DNA from: Hyphomicrobium sp. | GTDB lineage: Bacteria; Pseudomonadota; Alphaproteobacteria; Rhizobiales; Hyphomicrobiaceae | Assembly (NCBI RefSeq): GCF_019753045.1 | Contig: NZ_JAIELN010000008.1 | Span: 124,001 to 188,000, forward strand | Length of the DNA stretch: 64,000 nt | Reading direction: 5' to 3' | Shown: positions 1 through 8,771 of the stretch, piece after piece | Layout: each line of letters opens with the position of its first letter | How positions within the stretch are numbered: the first letter of the stretch is position 1 | Notes under the pieces: generated by a model | The model's input: the letters and a program-made list of their open reading frames with translations, nothing else | Told to the model about the DNA's origin: nothing | Databases searched by the model: none | Program-made: the position numbers and the translations under genes

Positions 1-1
1 C

Positions 2-586
2 GAAATTCTCGGATTGGCGCTCGCATATGCAGCGCTCGGCGTTCTGCTGCTGATCCTGCTCACGCGTACCAATCTGTCGTTGCGTGCCAAGGCTGGTGCG
101 GTTGTTGCGATGAGCGCTCTGTACGTCGTCGTCTTCTTCAAGCTTCAGGGTCTGCTCGGATGGTCTGCGTACGAAGGCTTGCCACCGCGATTTGAATTGT
201 TGTGGGCGCGGGTCGTCGAAAGCAATGTCGTCAACAACGAACCCGGCGCCATCCATCTATGGGTCGAGGAACTGGACGAGAAAAATCGGCCGAGCCTCGT
301 GCCGCGCGCGTTCGTTCTGCCCTATTCGGCGGCGCTCGCGCAGAAGGTTGAAGCGGCCAAAAACGAGCTCAAGCTCGATCACCATCTGTGGGGGAAGCCT
401 AAAGACTTCGGTTCGGGCGGTGGTCAAGACAATCCCGGAGGCGCAGCTGTTCGCACGGGCGGCGGTATCGGAGGAGATCCATCCGGCGGGGGACTTCTCG
501 ATTCCAAGTTTCTTGGCGGCGGTGCGCCTGCCATCGAATTCGCGCCTTTGCCCCCGCCGACGTTGCCGCCCAAAGACGCTCCGTGA
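2..586 (+). CDS. Hypothetical membrane protein, possibly 5'-truncated by the window edge
   Basis: The frame is open from base 2 to the stop at 584-586. A TTG at 14 could be the start, but the gene may begin outside the window. The visible protein has two hydrophobic segments near the N terminus (about residues 1-18 and 28-47), a soluble middle (about 60-125), and a Gly/Pro-rich tail ending in PPPTLPPKDAP. This suggests a membrane-anchored protein with a disordered C-terminal tail. I do not recognise the family. The next gene lies 74 bases downstream on the same strand, so co-transcription with the symporter unit is possible but not shown. Confidence 0.6.
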   Translation, partial: EILGLALAYAALGVLLLILLTRTNLSLRAKAGAVVAMSALYVVVFFKLQGLLGWSAYEGLPPRFELLWARVVESNVVNNEPGAIHLWVEELDEKNRPSLVPRAFVLPYSAALAQKVEAAKNELKLDHHLWGKPKDFGSGGGQDNPGGAAVRTGGGIGGDPSGGGLLDSKFLGGGAPAIEFAPLPPPTLPPKDAP

Positions 587-660
587 TGTTCGAGGTGCGG
601 TAGCTTCGGCTTTCACAATTAGGAAGTGCCCATAAAAATAAAAATGAGGGAGTGCTCGCG

Positions 661-897
661 GTGTCCGACGACGGCAAGACCAATCCCAACAATCACGCAG
701 CTTGGATCATAGGATGGTTCATTCTCGATGCAGTCGTCGCGCTCGCTCCACCGATTTACTGGGCCTTTGACCGCAACAGAACCGCGATCCTTGGACTGCC
801 GGCCGTCGTGACCTACTTCGTTGCCGTAGCGGTTTTCATAACGGCGAGCATCGTAGCGGCTTATCTGGCTGAAGCCCGTTCAGGGAAGGCCGGCTGA
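661..897 (+). CDS. Small two-TM protein paired with the SSS symporter
   Basis: This 78-residue protein has two transmembrane segments (about residues 14-32 and 41-65) and charged ends. It resembles the small DUF3311/DUF997-type proteins often encoded directly before sodium:solute symporters, where they probably act as an accessory subunit; that role is inference. The GTG at 661 is preferred over the in-frame GTG at 652 because GAGGGA at about 645-650 sits at normal spacing to 661. The stop overlaps the symporter start (TGATG at 895-899), which implies translational coupling. Confidence 0.75.
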   Translation: MSDDGKTNPNNHAAWIIGWFILDAVVALAPPIYWAFDRNRTAILGLPAVVTYFVAVAVFITASIVAAYLAEARSGKAG

Positions 898-2405
898 TGC
901 TCATCACATTCGGCGCAATCGCAATATTCTTTGCTGTCATCATCGTCGTTCTGCAGCTCAGCGGCATCAAAGACCGCGATTTTACCGACTATGCGGTCGG
1001 CGGGCGCTCTTTCGGCGCGCGCTATCAGGCGATGTCGTTCCTCAACACGTGGTATCCTGGTGCGATGTTCACGGCGTTCGGCGGCATGGCCGCGAGCGCG
1101 GGCGTGATCTCGTTCTACGTGCTTTCCTACAGTCTGCTCACCGTCGTCCTCATGTACTTGATGGCGAAGCCTGTGTGGATTTGGGGGAAGACGTTCAATC
1201 TTCGCACGCAACCCGATCTTCTGGCGTTGCGTTTCGGCTCGCGTCATATCCGGACGATTGCCGCCGTGGTTGGCATCATTTCCGGCGTGCCTTGGCTCGT
1301 GCTCGGCATGCAGGCGCTCGGTACGCTTTTCCAGCATATGTCACTCGGCACGCTGTCGTTTGCTGAAGCCGTCATGCTTGGCGTGGCCGTCATCGCGCTC
1401 CGGCAGGTTTGGACCGTGCGCATGGGAATGCGCGGCGTCGTCATCTCCGACATGGCGCAGGGCATCGTCGCCTACATCATAGGCAGCGCCGTGCTGATCG
1501 GCCTTATCGTGTGGATGGTGCTCGCACGCGGCATCTCGTTCGACGCGCTCGATCAGAAGATGTTCGCCATACCCTCCGTCGGTTCGGCAGAGGGCCCGCT
1601 ATACCTTTTCAGCCTGATCCTGACGGGCGCGATCGGCGGTTGGTGCTGGCCGTATATCTTCGTTCGCCTCTTCACCGCCGATGGTGTGGAAAGCCTGAAG
1701 AAATCTGCGGCGCTCGCTGTTCCGCTGTCGCTCATCTTTGGCGTCGCGCTGCTGATATTTGGAATGCTGGGGTCGCAAGTTCCAGGCGTTTCGGCGCATC
1801 CCAATGACGTCTGGTTCATTGTCAGCAAGGAAGCCGGAGGGCTTTGGCTTCTCGGATTGGCGGGCGTGATCGTGCTCGCGGCCTCGATGGGGCACACGGA
1901 TGGTAACATTCAAGCGACGGGCGCGCAGATCGCCAACGATCTCGTCGGCAACTATTGGCAGCTCGGCGAGCGTCAGCTGATCGTCATCGCCAAACTCGGA
2001 ATGCTCGCATTGACGATCCTGTCGTCGTGGCTCGCCTGTCTGGAGTTACCCGCGCTCTTCTCGCTTGCTGTCCTTGCTTATCAGGGCATCATCCAACTTG
2101 CCGTGCCGCAGTTCCTCGGCATCTTCTGGAAACGGGGCAACAAGTACGGTGCGATTGCTGGAATGGTCGTGGGGTTCGTCGTTGCGGTCGTTCTTGAGCT
2201 TGGCTATCCGGGTTACCTGCCATGGGCATACGGGCTGACCTCGGGAGCCGTCGCGCTCGTCGTCAATCTGACGATATACGTCGCGATGGCTTACCTCATT
2301 CCCCAATCTCAGGCCGAGCGGCGGCGCGTCGAAGAGCTGTTCGATTTGATCGAAGGGAAGCGTTCAGCTGCTGCGGTTTCGAAAGGCGTGCGAGAGCCGG
2401 CATAA
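897..2405 (+). CDS. Sodium:solute symporter family protein (SSS, TC 2.A.21)
   Basis: The 502-residue product has about 13 hydrophobic helices, the usual size and topology of the SSS family, with the N-terminal YAVGGRSFG segment and a conserved Asn/Trp-rich helix (FLNTWYPG). SSS proteins import small organic solutes, such as amino acids, acetate-like carboxylates or vitamins, coupled to Na+ across the inner membrane. The substrate cannot be read from sequence. The start overlaps the stop of the small TM gene upstream, so the two form one unit. A convergent hairpin lies just past the stop. Confidence 0.88.
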   Translation: MLITFGAIAIFFAVIIVVLQLSGIKDRDFTDYAVGGRSFGARYQAMSFLNTWYPGAMFTAFGGMAASAGVISFYVLSYSLLTVVLMYLMAKPVWIWGKTFNLRTQPDLLALRFGSRHIRTIAAVVGIISGVPWLVLGMQALGTLFQHMSLGTLSFAEAVMLGVAVIALRQVWTVRMGMRGVVISDMAQGIVAYIIGSAVLIGLIVWMVLARGISFDALDQKMFAIPSVGSAEGPLYLFSLILTGAIGGWCWPYIFVRLFTADGVESLKKSAALAVPLSLIFGVALLIFGMLGSQVPGVSAHPNDVWFIVSKEAGGLWLLGLAGVIVLAASMGHTDGNIQATGAQIANDLVGNYWQLGERQLIVIAKLGMLALTILSSWLACLELPALFSLAVLAYQGIIQLAVPQFLGIFWKRGNKYGAIAGMVVGFVVAVVLELGYPGYLPWAYGLTSGAVALVVNLTIYVAMAYLIPQSQAERRRVEELFDLIEGKRSAAAVSKGVREPA

Positions 2406-2410
2406 GGTCT

Positions 2411-2434
2411 AGGGCCGTGCTGCCGCACGGCCTG
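2411..2434. terminator. GC-rich hairpin between convergent genes
   Basis: A 9-bp stem (GGGCCGTGC pairing with GCACGGCCT, one G.U) and a four-base loop lie between the symporter stop at 2405 and the oppositely oriented Mo protein stop at 2441. There is no clear U-tract, so terminator function is only probable. Confidence 0.35.
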
Positions 2435-2440
2435 GGACAT

Positions 2441-3229
2441 CTAGATGCCTGCGTACCAATCGTATCCGAGGTCTTCCCAAAATCCGCCCTTGCCGCGGCC
2501 CATATGGGCGAAGCTATCCACGAGTTCGATGGTGTGAACATACTTTGGCTGTTTGTAGCCGAGCGCGCGCTCGATGCGGACGCGGATCGGTGCGCCGTTG
2601 GCGACGGGTAGACTTTCGCCATTGAGCCCGTATGCCAAGATCGTCTGCGGATGGCGCGCGTCGATGAGATCGCAGCTCTCGTAGTAAGGAACCGCGCCGG
2701 CGTTGTCGTCGTACTTGTCATAGCAATGAAAGACGACGTAGCGCGCGTTCGGCTTCAGGCCGGCTTCGTCAAGAATGCGAGAGAGCGCCGTGCCGGTCCA
2801 TTTGGCAATGCAACTCCATCCCTCGACGCAATCGTGCCGAGTGATCTGAGTTCGCGATGGCATGTTCCGCAGCTCTGCCAGCGAGTAGCTTCGCGGCCGC
2901 TCGACGAGCCCGGTTACCGCGAGGCGGTAGTCAGCAAACCCGTTGCCTTTGAGCGTCAAATACTCGTTCGTTTGCGGATCGGTCGATCCGTTGGGACGCT
3001 GGCCCTGGCGAATCTCGGTCTCGGAATATTCCGGTGCGAGCGCGCCGTTGCGGATCAGCAGCCGCTGGGCGTGGTAGGTGAGATCGTTTGCCTTTTCGAG
3101 AACGGCGCGCGCGTGGCTGTCGTTCTGGCTCAGGAAATCGAACGCATCGCAGCCGCCGAGAACCAGCGATGAAGCCCCGGCGGCGCCTGTAACCAAGAGC
3201 TTGCGGCGGGTCAGCATGATCTTGCTCAT
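2441..3229 (-). CDS. Molybdopterin-dependent oxidoreductase, SUOX/MsrP (YedY) fold
   Basis: The 262-residue protein starts with a twin-arginine-type signal (TRRKLLVTG at residues 7-15) ending in a lipobox-like LGGC (Cys27), so it is probably exported folded by Tat and perhaps lipid-anchored. The Mo-pterin core contains the motif RHDCVEGWS, with Cys134 as the likely Mo ligand, followed by the CYDKYDDN and APIRVRIERALGYKQPKY segments typical of the sulfite-oxidase fold. It overlaps the upstream cytochrome b gene by four bases (3226-3229), so the pair probably form one periplasmic oxidoreductase with a membrane electron carrier. The substrate is unknown. MsrP proteins repair methionine sulfoxide, but this family has many uncharacterised branches. 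Confidence 0.87.
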   Translation of the reverse strand: MSKIMLTRRKLLVTGAAGASSLVLGGCDAFDFLSQNDSHARAVLEKANDLTYHAQRLLIRNGALAPEYSETEIRQGQRPNGSTDPQTNEYLTLKGNGFADYRLAVTGLVERPRSYSLAELRNMPSRTQITRHDCVEGWSCIAKWTGTALSRILDEAGLKPNARYVVFHCYDKYDDNAGAVPYYESCDLIDARHPQTILAYGLNGESLPVANGAPIRVRIERALGYKQPKYVHTIELVDSFAHMGRGKGGFWEDLGYDWYAGI

Positions 3230-4086
3230 GGCTTCTTCCCTTCATTCGCGATCTTGTCGGGGCCAATGGAAGGGCTTGTGCGATACCACCCCGTTATCAT
3301 CGAGCGCAGTTCGTTGAATGGACCCGCCAACAAAACCATCAGGACGTGGACGAAGAAGAACAGGACCAGCAGGAACATCGCGAGGAAGTGGAGCGTGCGC
3401 GCGGTCTGGCGGCCGCCGAACAGTTCGACCAGCCAGGGAAATCCCGCGTCAATACCTGGGCTCATCGTCAGTCCGGTTGCGATGATCAGCGGAAACAAGA
3501 CGAAAAGGACGGCGCAGTAGGACAGCTTCTGGAGGACGTTGTAGCTCTCGCCGTGATGAAAGCGGAAGCGCACGTGGTCTCTGACGTCATTCGGAAAATT
3601 CTCAAGATCGCTGCGCGTCGGTGCGAGGTCGCGGCGCAGATGGCCGTTGGCGAAACTCGCTGCCAGCCAAACGACAAGTGTCGCAACGAGCAGCCATGCA
3701 AAGAAGAAATGTACGACTCGCCCCGTCGCGAGATCCCGGTAGGACGGAATCGTGAGCGCTGCCGGAATACCCCGATAGTTTGGGTCGTCCGCAGGGCCGC
3801 TTACGCCGAAGACACCGGTCGTATTGAATTCGTGTCCAAGGATGCTCGTCCGCCCCTCGGGGCCATGAGGTGTGTCGACGGCACGCATGCTCAGAACGGC
3901 GTTATCGTATCCGAAGCCGCTCTGATTGCCGATGTAGAGCGTCGGATGGGCATTGAAAATCTGCAGCCCCGACAACAGCAGAAAGAACAAGCAAACAGCC
4001 CACGTCCAGTGAGTGAGCCGCGTTATGAGGGCCTGGCGGTAAATTAGCGGTCCTTGCGACGCCGTGCTTTCATGAGCGATGGACAT
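3226..4086 (-). CDS. Cytochrome b561/b6-type membrane subunit
   Basis: The 286-residue product has four main hydrophobic helices with candidate haem-ligand histidines (RLTHWTW near the N terminus, GRVVHFFFAW, RTLHFLAMF, FFFVHVL). It is a di-haem cytochrome b domain that links the quinone pool to a periplasmic partner. ATG 4086 (MSIAHES) is chosen over the upstream TTG/GTG-type extension because GGAGAG lies just before it. It overlaps the Mo oxidoreductase gene by four bases, so that protein is the likely partner. The MXKDX-repeat gene lies 90 bases upstream on the same strand. Confidence 0.85.
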   Translation of the reverse strand: MSIAHESTASQGPLIYRQALITRLTHWTWAVCLFFLLLSGLQIFNAHPTLYIGNQSGFGYDNAVLSMRAVDTPHGPEGRTSILGHEFNTTGVFGVSGPADDPNYRGIPAALTIPSYRDLATGRVVHFFFAWLLVATLVVWLAASFANGHLRRDLAPTRSDLENFPNDVRDHVRFRFHHGESYNVLQKLSYCAVLFVLFPLIIATGLTMSPGIDAGFPWLVELFGGRQTARTLHFLAMFLLVLFFFVHVLMVLLAGPFNELRSMITGWYRTSPSIGPDKIANEGKKP

Positions 4087-4176
4087 TTGCTCTCCGCATT
4101 TTACGAGGGCGGCCACGATCAGGGTTCCGCGCTTCGCCCCGATGGGGGAAGCGCGGAGCGGTGAACCTCAGGAATC

Positions 4177-4470
4177 TTACTTCTTTTCCGGAGCCATCGA
4201 GTCATGGGCCGACTGGCCCATGGCGTCAGATCCCATACTGTCCTTCTTCATCGCGCCTGAACCCATGGCATCTTTACCCATGCTGTCTTTGTTCATCGCG
4301 TCGGACCCCATACTATCCTTTTTCATTGCGGCGGAATCCTTCGTCATGCTGCCGCTTTGCATGGCATCGCCGGCTTTGCTCGTGGCATCGTCGGCAAAAA
4401 CGGGGCTCGCCAGCGAGCCTGCAGCGGCGAAAGCGACTGCAAGTGTGATACTGCGAATGGGTAGGGCCAT
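4177..4470 (-). CDS. Pentapeptide MXKDX repeat protein, secreted
   Basis: The 97-residue product has an N-terminal signal peptide (MALPIRSITLAVAFAAAGSL, cleavage near VFADD) followed by a low-complexity region of M-x-K-D-x units (MTKDS, MKKDS, MNKDS, MGKDA, MKKDS) alternating with MGSDA/MGSGA. This matches the small MXKDX-repeat family (TIGR02953 as I recall it), whose function is unknown. ATG 4470 is chosen because it gives a complete signal peptide and has GGAG upstream. It is co-oriented with the cytochrome b and Mo oxidoreductase genes. A Met-rich periplasmic protein beside a possible methionine-sulfoxide-reductase-like pair is suggestive, as discussed in the findings. Confidence 0.8.
   Translation of the reverse strand: MALPIRSITLAVAFAAAGSLASPVFADDATSKAGDAMQSGSMTKDSAAMKKDSMGSDAMNKDSMGKDAMGSGAMKKDSMGSDAMGQSAHDSMAPEKK
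4213..4350 (-). repeat. DNA repeat encoding MXKDX units
   Basis: Imperfect 15-base-period units, such as cccatactgtccttcttcat, recur inside the MXKDX gene and encode its repeats. They are coding repeats of short period, so copy-number slippage is possible. Confidence 0.7.
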
Positions 4471-4698
4471 GCCTAATTCTCCGGACCGGCGTGACCACCC
4501 GGACCCTATGGCCGGCATGCACGCTGCCCTCCGTTGTTCGATGGCGGCGGGGCGATGGTTACATCGGCAATAAAAAAAATCGGGCGGGTCGAACTCTCGG
4601 AAATCGTGGGATAGTTAAGGCGAAGGCAGGCATTTCATGTCGGGCGAAGACCGGCTTTCCTCTCACGGGGAGAACCATCGAATGCGGGGAACAAGCCA

Positions 4699-5196
4699 AT
4701 GCTCATAACGCGGTATGCCAAGATCACAATGTGTTTTGCACTTGGCGCGGTTTGTCTGTTGATCGCCTTCAACAACGTCACGGACTACGGGACGAACTAC
4801 GTGTTCGTGCAGCACGTGTTGAGCATGGACAGCACGTTGCCCGACAGCACCCTCAAATACCGCGCGATTTCAAATCCTGTCTTATGGGAAGTGGCATACG
4901 CGGCGATCATAACGGCGGAGGCTCTGACAGGCGTTTTGTTCGTTAGCGGAGCGGCAGCACTTTGGCGCGCGAGGCGCGCGCCGGCCGAGGAATTCAATCG
5001 TGCAAAGGGTTATGCGATTGCGGGGGCTACGCTTGCGTTCCTCGTCTGGTTCTTCGGCTTCATGGGCATAGGCGGCGAATGGTTCGCGATGTGGGGATCG
5101 CAAACGTGGAACGGCCAACAGGCAGCTTTCCGATTCTATATGACGATGCTTGCGGTGTTGGTTTTTCTAAATCAGCCCGATGCCGATTTGGAGTGA
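4699..5196 (+). CDS. DUF2165 family small integral membrane protein
   Basis: The 165-residue protein has four predicted helices and the family-like segments NNVTDYGTNYVFVQHVLSMD and GGEWFAMWGSQTWNGQ. Its length and layout fit the DUF2165 (COG5477) family of predicted membrane proteins. The biochemical role is unknown. It stands alone between the MXKDX gene, which is divergent, and the DUF4239 gene on the other strand. Confidence 0.8.
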   Translation: MLITRYAKITMCFALGAVCLLIAFNNVTDYGTNYVFVQHVLSMDSTLPDSTLKYRAISNPVLWEVAYAAIITAEALTGVLFVSGAAALWRARRAPAEEFNRAKGYAIAGATLAFLVWFFGFMGIGGEWFAMWGSQTWNGQQAAFRFYMTMLAVLVFLNQPDADLE

Positions 5197-5377
5197 GGGT
5201 AACGACGCTCTAACAGCCTTCACGTTGGCTGCCTCTTTCGCGCGGCCGTCGGCAATCCGCTTACGCCGAATGTTATTGAGCTGGATGACATCAACACCAT
5301 CGTCAAGAAGTAGCGCCTTCCCAAGGGCTGTGCCGGGATCATCGAGCCGTTGAAAGCATTTTCCGCGGGGCCAAGCG

Positions 5378-6160
5378 CTAGGTGCGATGGCCGAAATCCG
5401 TGAGAACCCTGCTGAGTGGTTCGCTATCGATGTGTACAGGTCCGGTGAAGGGATGATCGATTGAAATGATCACAAGAAGTCCCATAAAGACGATCGTCGA
5501 TAGGATGCCTGTCATCAAAACTTGAGCGCCAAGATTTTCGGTTCCAAAGAAGAATGTGAACCCGACAGTGAGGATCGCGCCAAATACTAAGACGAGCCAC
5601 AAAACGCTCGGCATGATGCCGTCGGCGAGCTGAATTCTCGTTCGCCGAGATTGGGTAAGGGCGTCGAGCTGTTTGAACATCTCGGTATATACCGCCGACG
5701 CCCCTCCGTTTGCGCTGCTTGCGCGAATTGCCGCCAGATAAAGATCATCGAGTGATTTTCGCACATCGTCGCTCGCCTCCTCTCCGGCCATTCGCGGCCA
5801 ATCTTTCTCGATCGCGAGACCCAAGTAGTTGCTAAGCGCATTCCGCAACGCAACCGCGTCAGGTGCCGGACCTGGAGAGAGTCGATAAATCGTTGCGGAT
5901 GCTCCCGCTTCTTGGAGGACAGCGGTTTCGGCATCGCTAAAGCGCTCCCAAACGACGATTACCGCGAATGCCAGAAGGACCGCGTAGATGACGCCGACGG
6001 TCGCGAATTTGAAGCCGGCAATTTCATTGTTCGACGTCAATCGCTCCAGTCCGACTCTGCGTCGGACGAGCACTGTGCCGATCATCGCGGCTGCCGTGGG
6101 AATGATAACGACCAGGAGGGTCCCGAGCCAAAGAGGGAGTGAGGACAGGTAATGCGACAT
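5378..6160 (-). CDS. DUF4239 (bestrophin-like domain) membrane protein
   Basis: The 260-residue product has two N-terminal helices (LPLWLGTLLVVIIPTAAAMIG and the segment around GVIYAVLLAFAVIVVWERF), a soluble helical region, and two C-terminal helices ending near IISIDHPFTGP. The motif FAVIVVWERFSDAE and the terminal DHPFTG signature are typical of DUF4239 proteins, which have a bestrophin-like topology; channel activity is unproven. The ATG at 6160 has GGGGAA upstream and removes an unlikely 64-residue basic extension. Confidence 0.82.
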   Translation of the reverse strand: MSHYLSSLPLWLGTLLVVIIPTAAAMIGTVLVRRRVGLERLTSNNEIAGFKFATVGVIYAVLLAFAVIVVWERFSDAETAVLQEAGASATIYRLSPGPAPDAVALRNALSNYLGLAIEKDWPRMAGEEASDDVRKSLDDLYLAAIRASSANGGASAVYTEMFKQLDALTQSRRTRIQLADGIMPSVLWLVLVFGAILTVGFTFFFGTENLGAQVLMTGILSTIVFMGLLVIISIDHPFTGPVHIDSEPLSRVLTDFGHRT

Positions 6161-6760
6161 GACTGATTTCCCCGACAGGCGCTGCGGGGACAATAAGCAT
6201 GGCCACGCGTAATGCGCATCTGCTGCGCGGTGACTTGGGGGTGATCTTCGGATGGGGGCGGAAGCCGTGGATGCGCCTGCGTAGCACTTTCGCGGCGGGA
6301 CTAGTTTGCCGCTGAGCGCCCGCCAGACGAAATTCTGCGGACACCGATACATGCTAAGCTATTGATTTCTTTGGCGCGCTGAAGATGATGAAGATGAGAA
6401 TTTTGACATTTCGGTCAGCTTGGCTCGCTGGGCAGAAGACGTCCAATAACTACCCAGCTATGACCCTAGTTGTAGCATTCCGCTAAAGGAACGCGGCCGA
6501 CGCTGGTGCTGTGAAAGCTGAGACCCGAGCCGCTTCCGGTGCTGCAATGGGCACAAGCCATGAAAAAAGATGTGCGAACGGCAAGTCGGCTGGAGATCGA
6601 AGCGAGGTTTAGGCTAAACACCTAATTGCAATGGTACAGATGTGCACCTCATTGCGATCGAGCTCACACCCTTTACGTTCTACGGTTGGGGTGGCAAATG
6701 GTTCGGTGGCACATGAAATTTCTTCGGGCCATATCCATTTCATTTTTGGGCTGTGGACAG
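6161..6760. other. 600-base intergenic region, promoter side of the RpiR gene
   Basis: No convincing gene is visible. The region becomes more A+T-rich to the right and contains a perfect 13-base palindrome, GTTTAGGCTAAAC, at 6607-6619, a candidate operator upstream of the RpiR gene. Everything else here is unassigned. Confidence 0.4.
6607..6619. promoter_or_regulatory. 13-base palindrome upstream of the RpiR gene
   Basis: The sequence GTTTAG-G-CTAAAC is a perfect inverted repeat about 140 bases before the regulator start. It could be an autoregulatory operator, but no second copy was recognised in the window. Confidence 0.25.
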
Positions 6761-7657
6761 ATGGCCGATTCACCAATTCGCTCAGACGATGCTTCTCAGG
6801 TTCTTGAGGCGTTGACCCGGTGCCTCGAAGATCTGACGCCTGAACTAAGGAAGGCTGCCACACATGTATTAGAGAATTCGAGCCTCATCAGTGTCAGTTC
6901 GATACGGGAGATGGCGCAGCGGGCTGACGTCAGCCCGAATACTCTCGTTAGAATGGCTCGAGCAGTTGGATTCGAGCGCTACGAGGACTTCCGCAGGCCC
7001 TTTCGGGACAAGGTCATCAATGGTGACGATCCCTTTCCCGAGCGCGCATCCTGGCTAAAGTCCCTATCGAAAGGCGGCAAGCTCTCGGAATTGTACACAG
7101 GAATGGCCACAGCGTCGATAAACAACATCGAACGGCTATTCTCTGAAACGAATGCCCGCGCGATCAAGGGAGCTGCGGACGACATAGTCAAAGCTCAAAT
7201 GACGTATGTTTTAGGAGTGGGCATCTTCAATGCAATGGCTATGAATTTTACGCACCTGGCGGGTATCGCCTTGGGGTCAGTGATTGCCATCCCACGCGAT
7301 GGCTTATCGCCGATCGAAGGGATCGCTCGTGCGGAAAAAAGAGACGTGCTTCTCGCGATGGCATTCAGGCCTTATCGGCGCGATGTCGTACAAGCTGTTG
7401 CGCTTGCAGTTTCGCGAGGCGTCAAGGTCATCGGCATTTCCGATAGTCCTGCCGCGCCGATCATGGCGCGGGCAAGCCATCGATTTGTGGTTCCAACGGA
7501 TCCATCGCAGTTTTTTCCCTCTACCGTGGCCCTCGCCTCTCTTCTTGAGACGATTATTGCATTCGTTGTTGCTGGATCTGGGCCTGAAGCGGTGACCAGA
7601 ATGGAAGAGCTGCAGGAGCGCGACGACGACCTCGGTATCAATTGGAATGAAGATTGA
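6761..7657 (+). CDS. MurR/RpiR family transcriptional regulator
   Basis: The 298-residue protein has the RpiR layout: an N-terminal helix-turn-helix (about residues 15-85, including SVSSIREMAQRADVSPNTLV) and a C-terminal SIS sugar-isomerase-type effector domain (about 110-260, including VLGVGIFNAMAMNFTHL and GVKVIGISDSPAAPIM). Such proteins sense phosphosugars or, in some alphaproteobacterial clusters, other small metabolites. ATG 6761 is favoured because it begins the conserved region; an earlier in-frame ATG at 6698 is possible. It is the left-most gene of the accessory cluster and probably controls the porin and catabolic genes downstream. Confidence 0.85.
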   Translation: MADSPIRSDDASQVLEALTRCLEDLTPELRKAATHVLENSSLISVSSIREMAQRADVSPNTLVRMARAVGFERYEDFRRPFRDKVINGDDPFPERASWLKSLSKGGKLSELYTGMATASINNIERLFSETNARAIKGAADDIVKAQMTYVLGVGIFNAMAMNFTHLAGIALGSVIAIPRDGLSPIEGIARAEKRDVLLAMAFRPYRRDVVQAVALAVSRGVKVIGISDSPAAPIMARASHRFVVPTDPSQFFPSTVALASLLETIIAFVVAGSGPEAVTRMEELQERDDDLGINWNED

Positions 7658-7858
7658 GCGCCGCACGGGTAGCGTTGAGACCGGATGCCAGAAACTGGAT
7701 CTGGCCAACGAGGCATTTCCGGAGCGGCAGATTATTAGACTAAGAACCTTCGCGCCGAGTGCCTGACGCGGCGCCTTTCTGATTCTCGATGCCTCTTTCC
7801 TGAGCAGCTGAACTCGATGATGGCAATTGTTGCGGGAAGATCACGCATCTCGCCATGA

Positions 7859-7897
7859 AACAAATGTGTTTTCATTTGAATTGAAAAAAACATTTGT
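7859..7897. promoter_or_regulatory. A+T-rich nested inverted repeats upstream of the porin
   Basis: ACAAATG (7860-7866) and CATTTGT (7891-7897) flank TTTTCA (7869-7874) and TGAAAA (7882-7887). The two pairs share nearly the same axis at about 7878. The site lies 50-90 bases before the porin start in the most A+T-rich spot of the region, a sensible place for a regulator site. Confidence 0.4.
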
Positions 7898-7949
7898 ATT
7901 ATTATGATGAGGCTACGTCGCAATCGAATTGCACATGACGGGGGACCAG

Positions 7950-8711
7950 ATGTTTGAACGAGAAGTGGGGGCTAAGATAAGTGCAGTCGCTCTGGCGCTG
8001 TTTGGCCTAGCCGGCAACGCGTCGGCAGACGAGGCGAAGTTTGGATACTCACTATCGATAACGGGATCGAGCGATTACATTTTTCGAGGTATCTCTTATA
8101 CTAGCCAGGCCCCGACCATTAACGTCTATAACGAGTTCACTTACGGTATTGCATATCTTGGCCTTTGGACGTCGACCATCAATTACGGGACCCTCGGGCC
8201 TTACGAACAGGATATCTATCTGGGGCTTCGGCCCGTCACAGGTCCCATCAGCTGGGATCTTGCGGCGCAATATTACATTTACGGCAACCGCGACCATGGC
8301 CAGTTCGGATCGGTATTCGACACTTCCTATCTGGAATTCAAAGTCGGCGCTACGGCATCGCCGGTCAAAAATCTGATGGTGGGCACAAATGTCTTTCTGA
8401 TCCCCGATCAAGGGTACGCCGCCACGAACAATCTCTCCTTGGAAGGTGCTGTCTCCTATGATCTTCCGCAGATTGGAGAGTTTTCACCGTCCGTAAGCGG
8501 CCTCATCGGCTGGTCCCACTCCGGAACGAACAAATATTATCCGACAGGCTATTGGGAAGGCCTTCAGCAATACACCTACTGGAATGCCGGTCTTAAGCTC
8601 ACCGTCGACAAGTATTTCATGGATTTTCGCTACTGGGGCACTTCAATCGACCACAACGACATCGCCAGCGACAGATTCGTATTTTCGGCCGGTGTTAATT
8701 TGCTCCCCTAA
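7950..8711 (+). CDS. TorF family putative outer-membrane porin
   Basis: The 253-residue protein has a signal peptide (hydrophobic AVALALFGLAGNASA, cleavage before DEAKFGYS) followed by alternating beta-barrel strands. The start of the mature part, SITGSSDYIFRGISYT, is the hallmark of the TorF/TIGR02001 putative porin family, and the protein ends with a strand-like region. It probably lets small solutes cross the outer membrane. ATG 7950 is chosen for its strong GGGGGA site. Its position beside a catabolic cluster and a binding-protein gene suggests substrate entry for that pathway. Confidence 0.82.
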   Translation: MFEREVGAKISAVALALFGLAGNASADEAKFGYSLSITGSSDYIFRGISYTSQAPTINVYNEFTYGIAYLGLWTSTINYGTLGPYEQDIYLGLRPVTGPISWDLAAQYYIYGNRDHGQFGSVFDTSYLEFKVGATASPVKNLMVGTNVFLIPDQGYAATNNLSLEGAVSYDLPQIGEFSPSVSGLIGWSHSGTNKYYPTGYWEGLQQYTYWNAGLKLTVDKYFMDFRYWGTSIDHNDIASDRFVFSAGVNLLP

Positions 8712-8771
8712 CCGCGCTTCAGAATTTTAAACCCGGCCGGGCAAGAGGCGATTCCCTCGCCTGCCTCGGAG

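Noticed and set aside
4213-4350. Short repeats that could be mistaken for a CRISPR array
   Set aside because: They are 15-base-period coding repeats of the MXKDX gene without spacers of constant length.
5180-5377. Possible remnant of a gene between DUF2165 and DUF4239
   Set aside because: Short open stretches exist on both strands, but none has a start, a ribosome site or a recognisable family.
6372-6379. TGGCGCGC matching the 3' end of tRNA-Arg, a possible island attachment site
   Set aside because: Only eight GC-rich bases match; the next bases differ, so chance is the better explanation.
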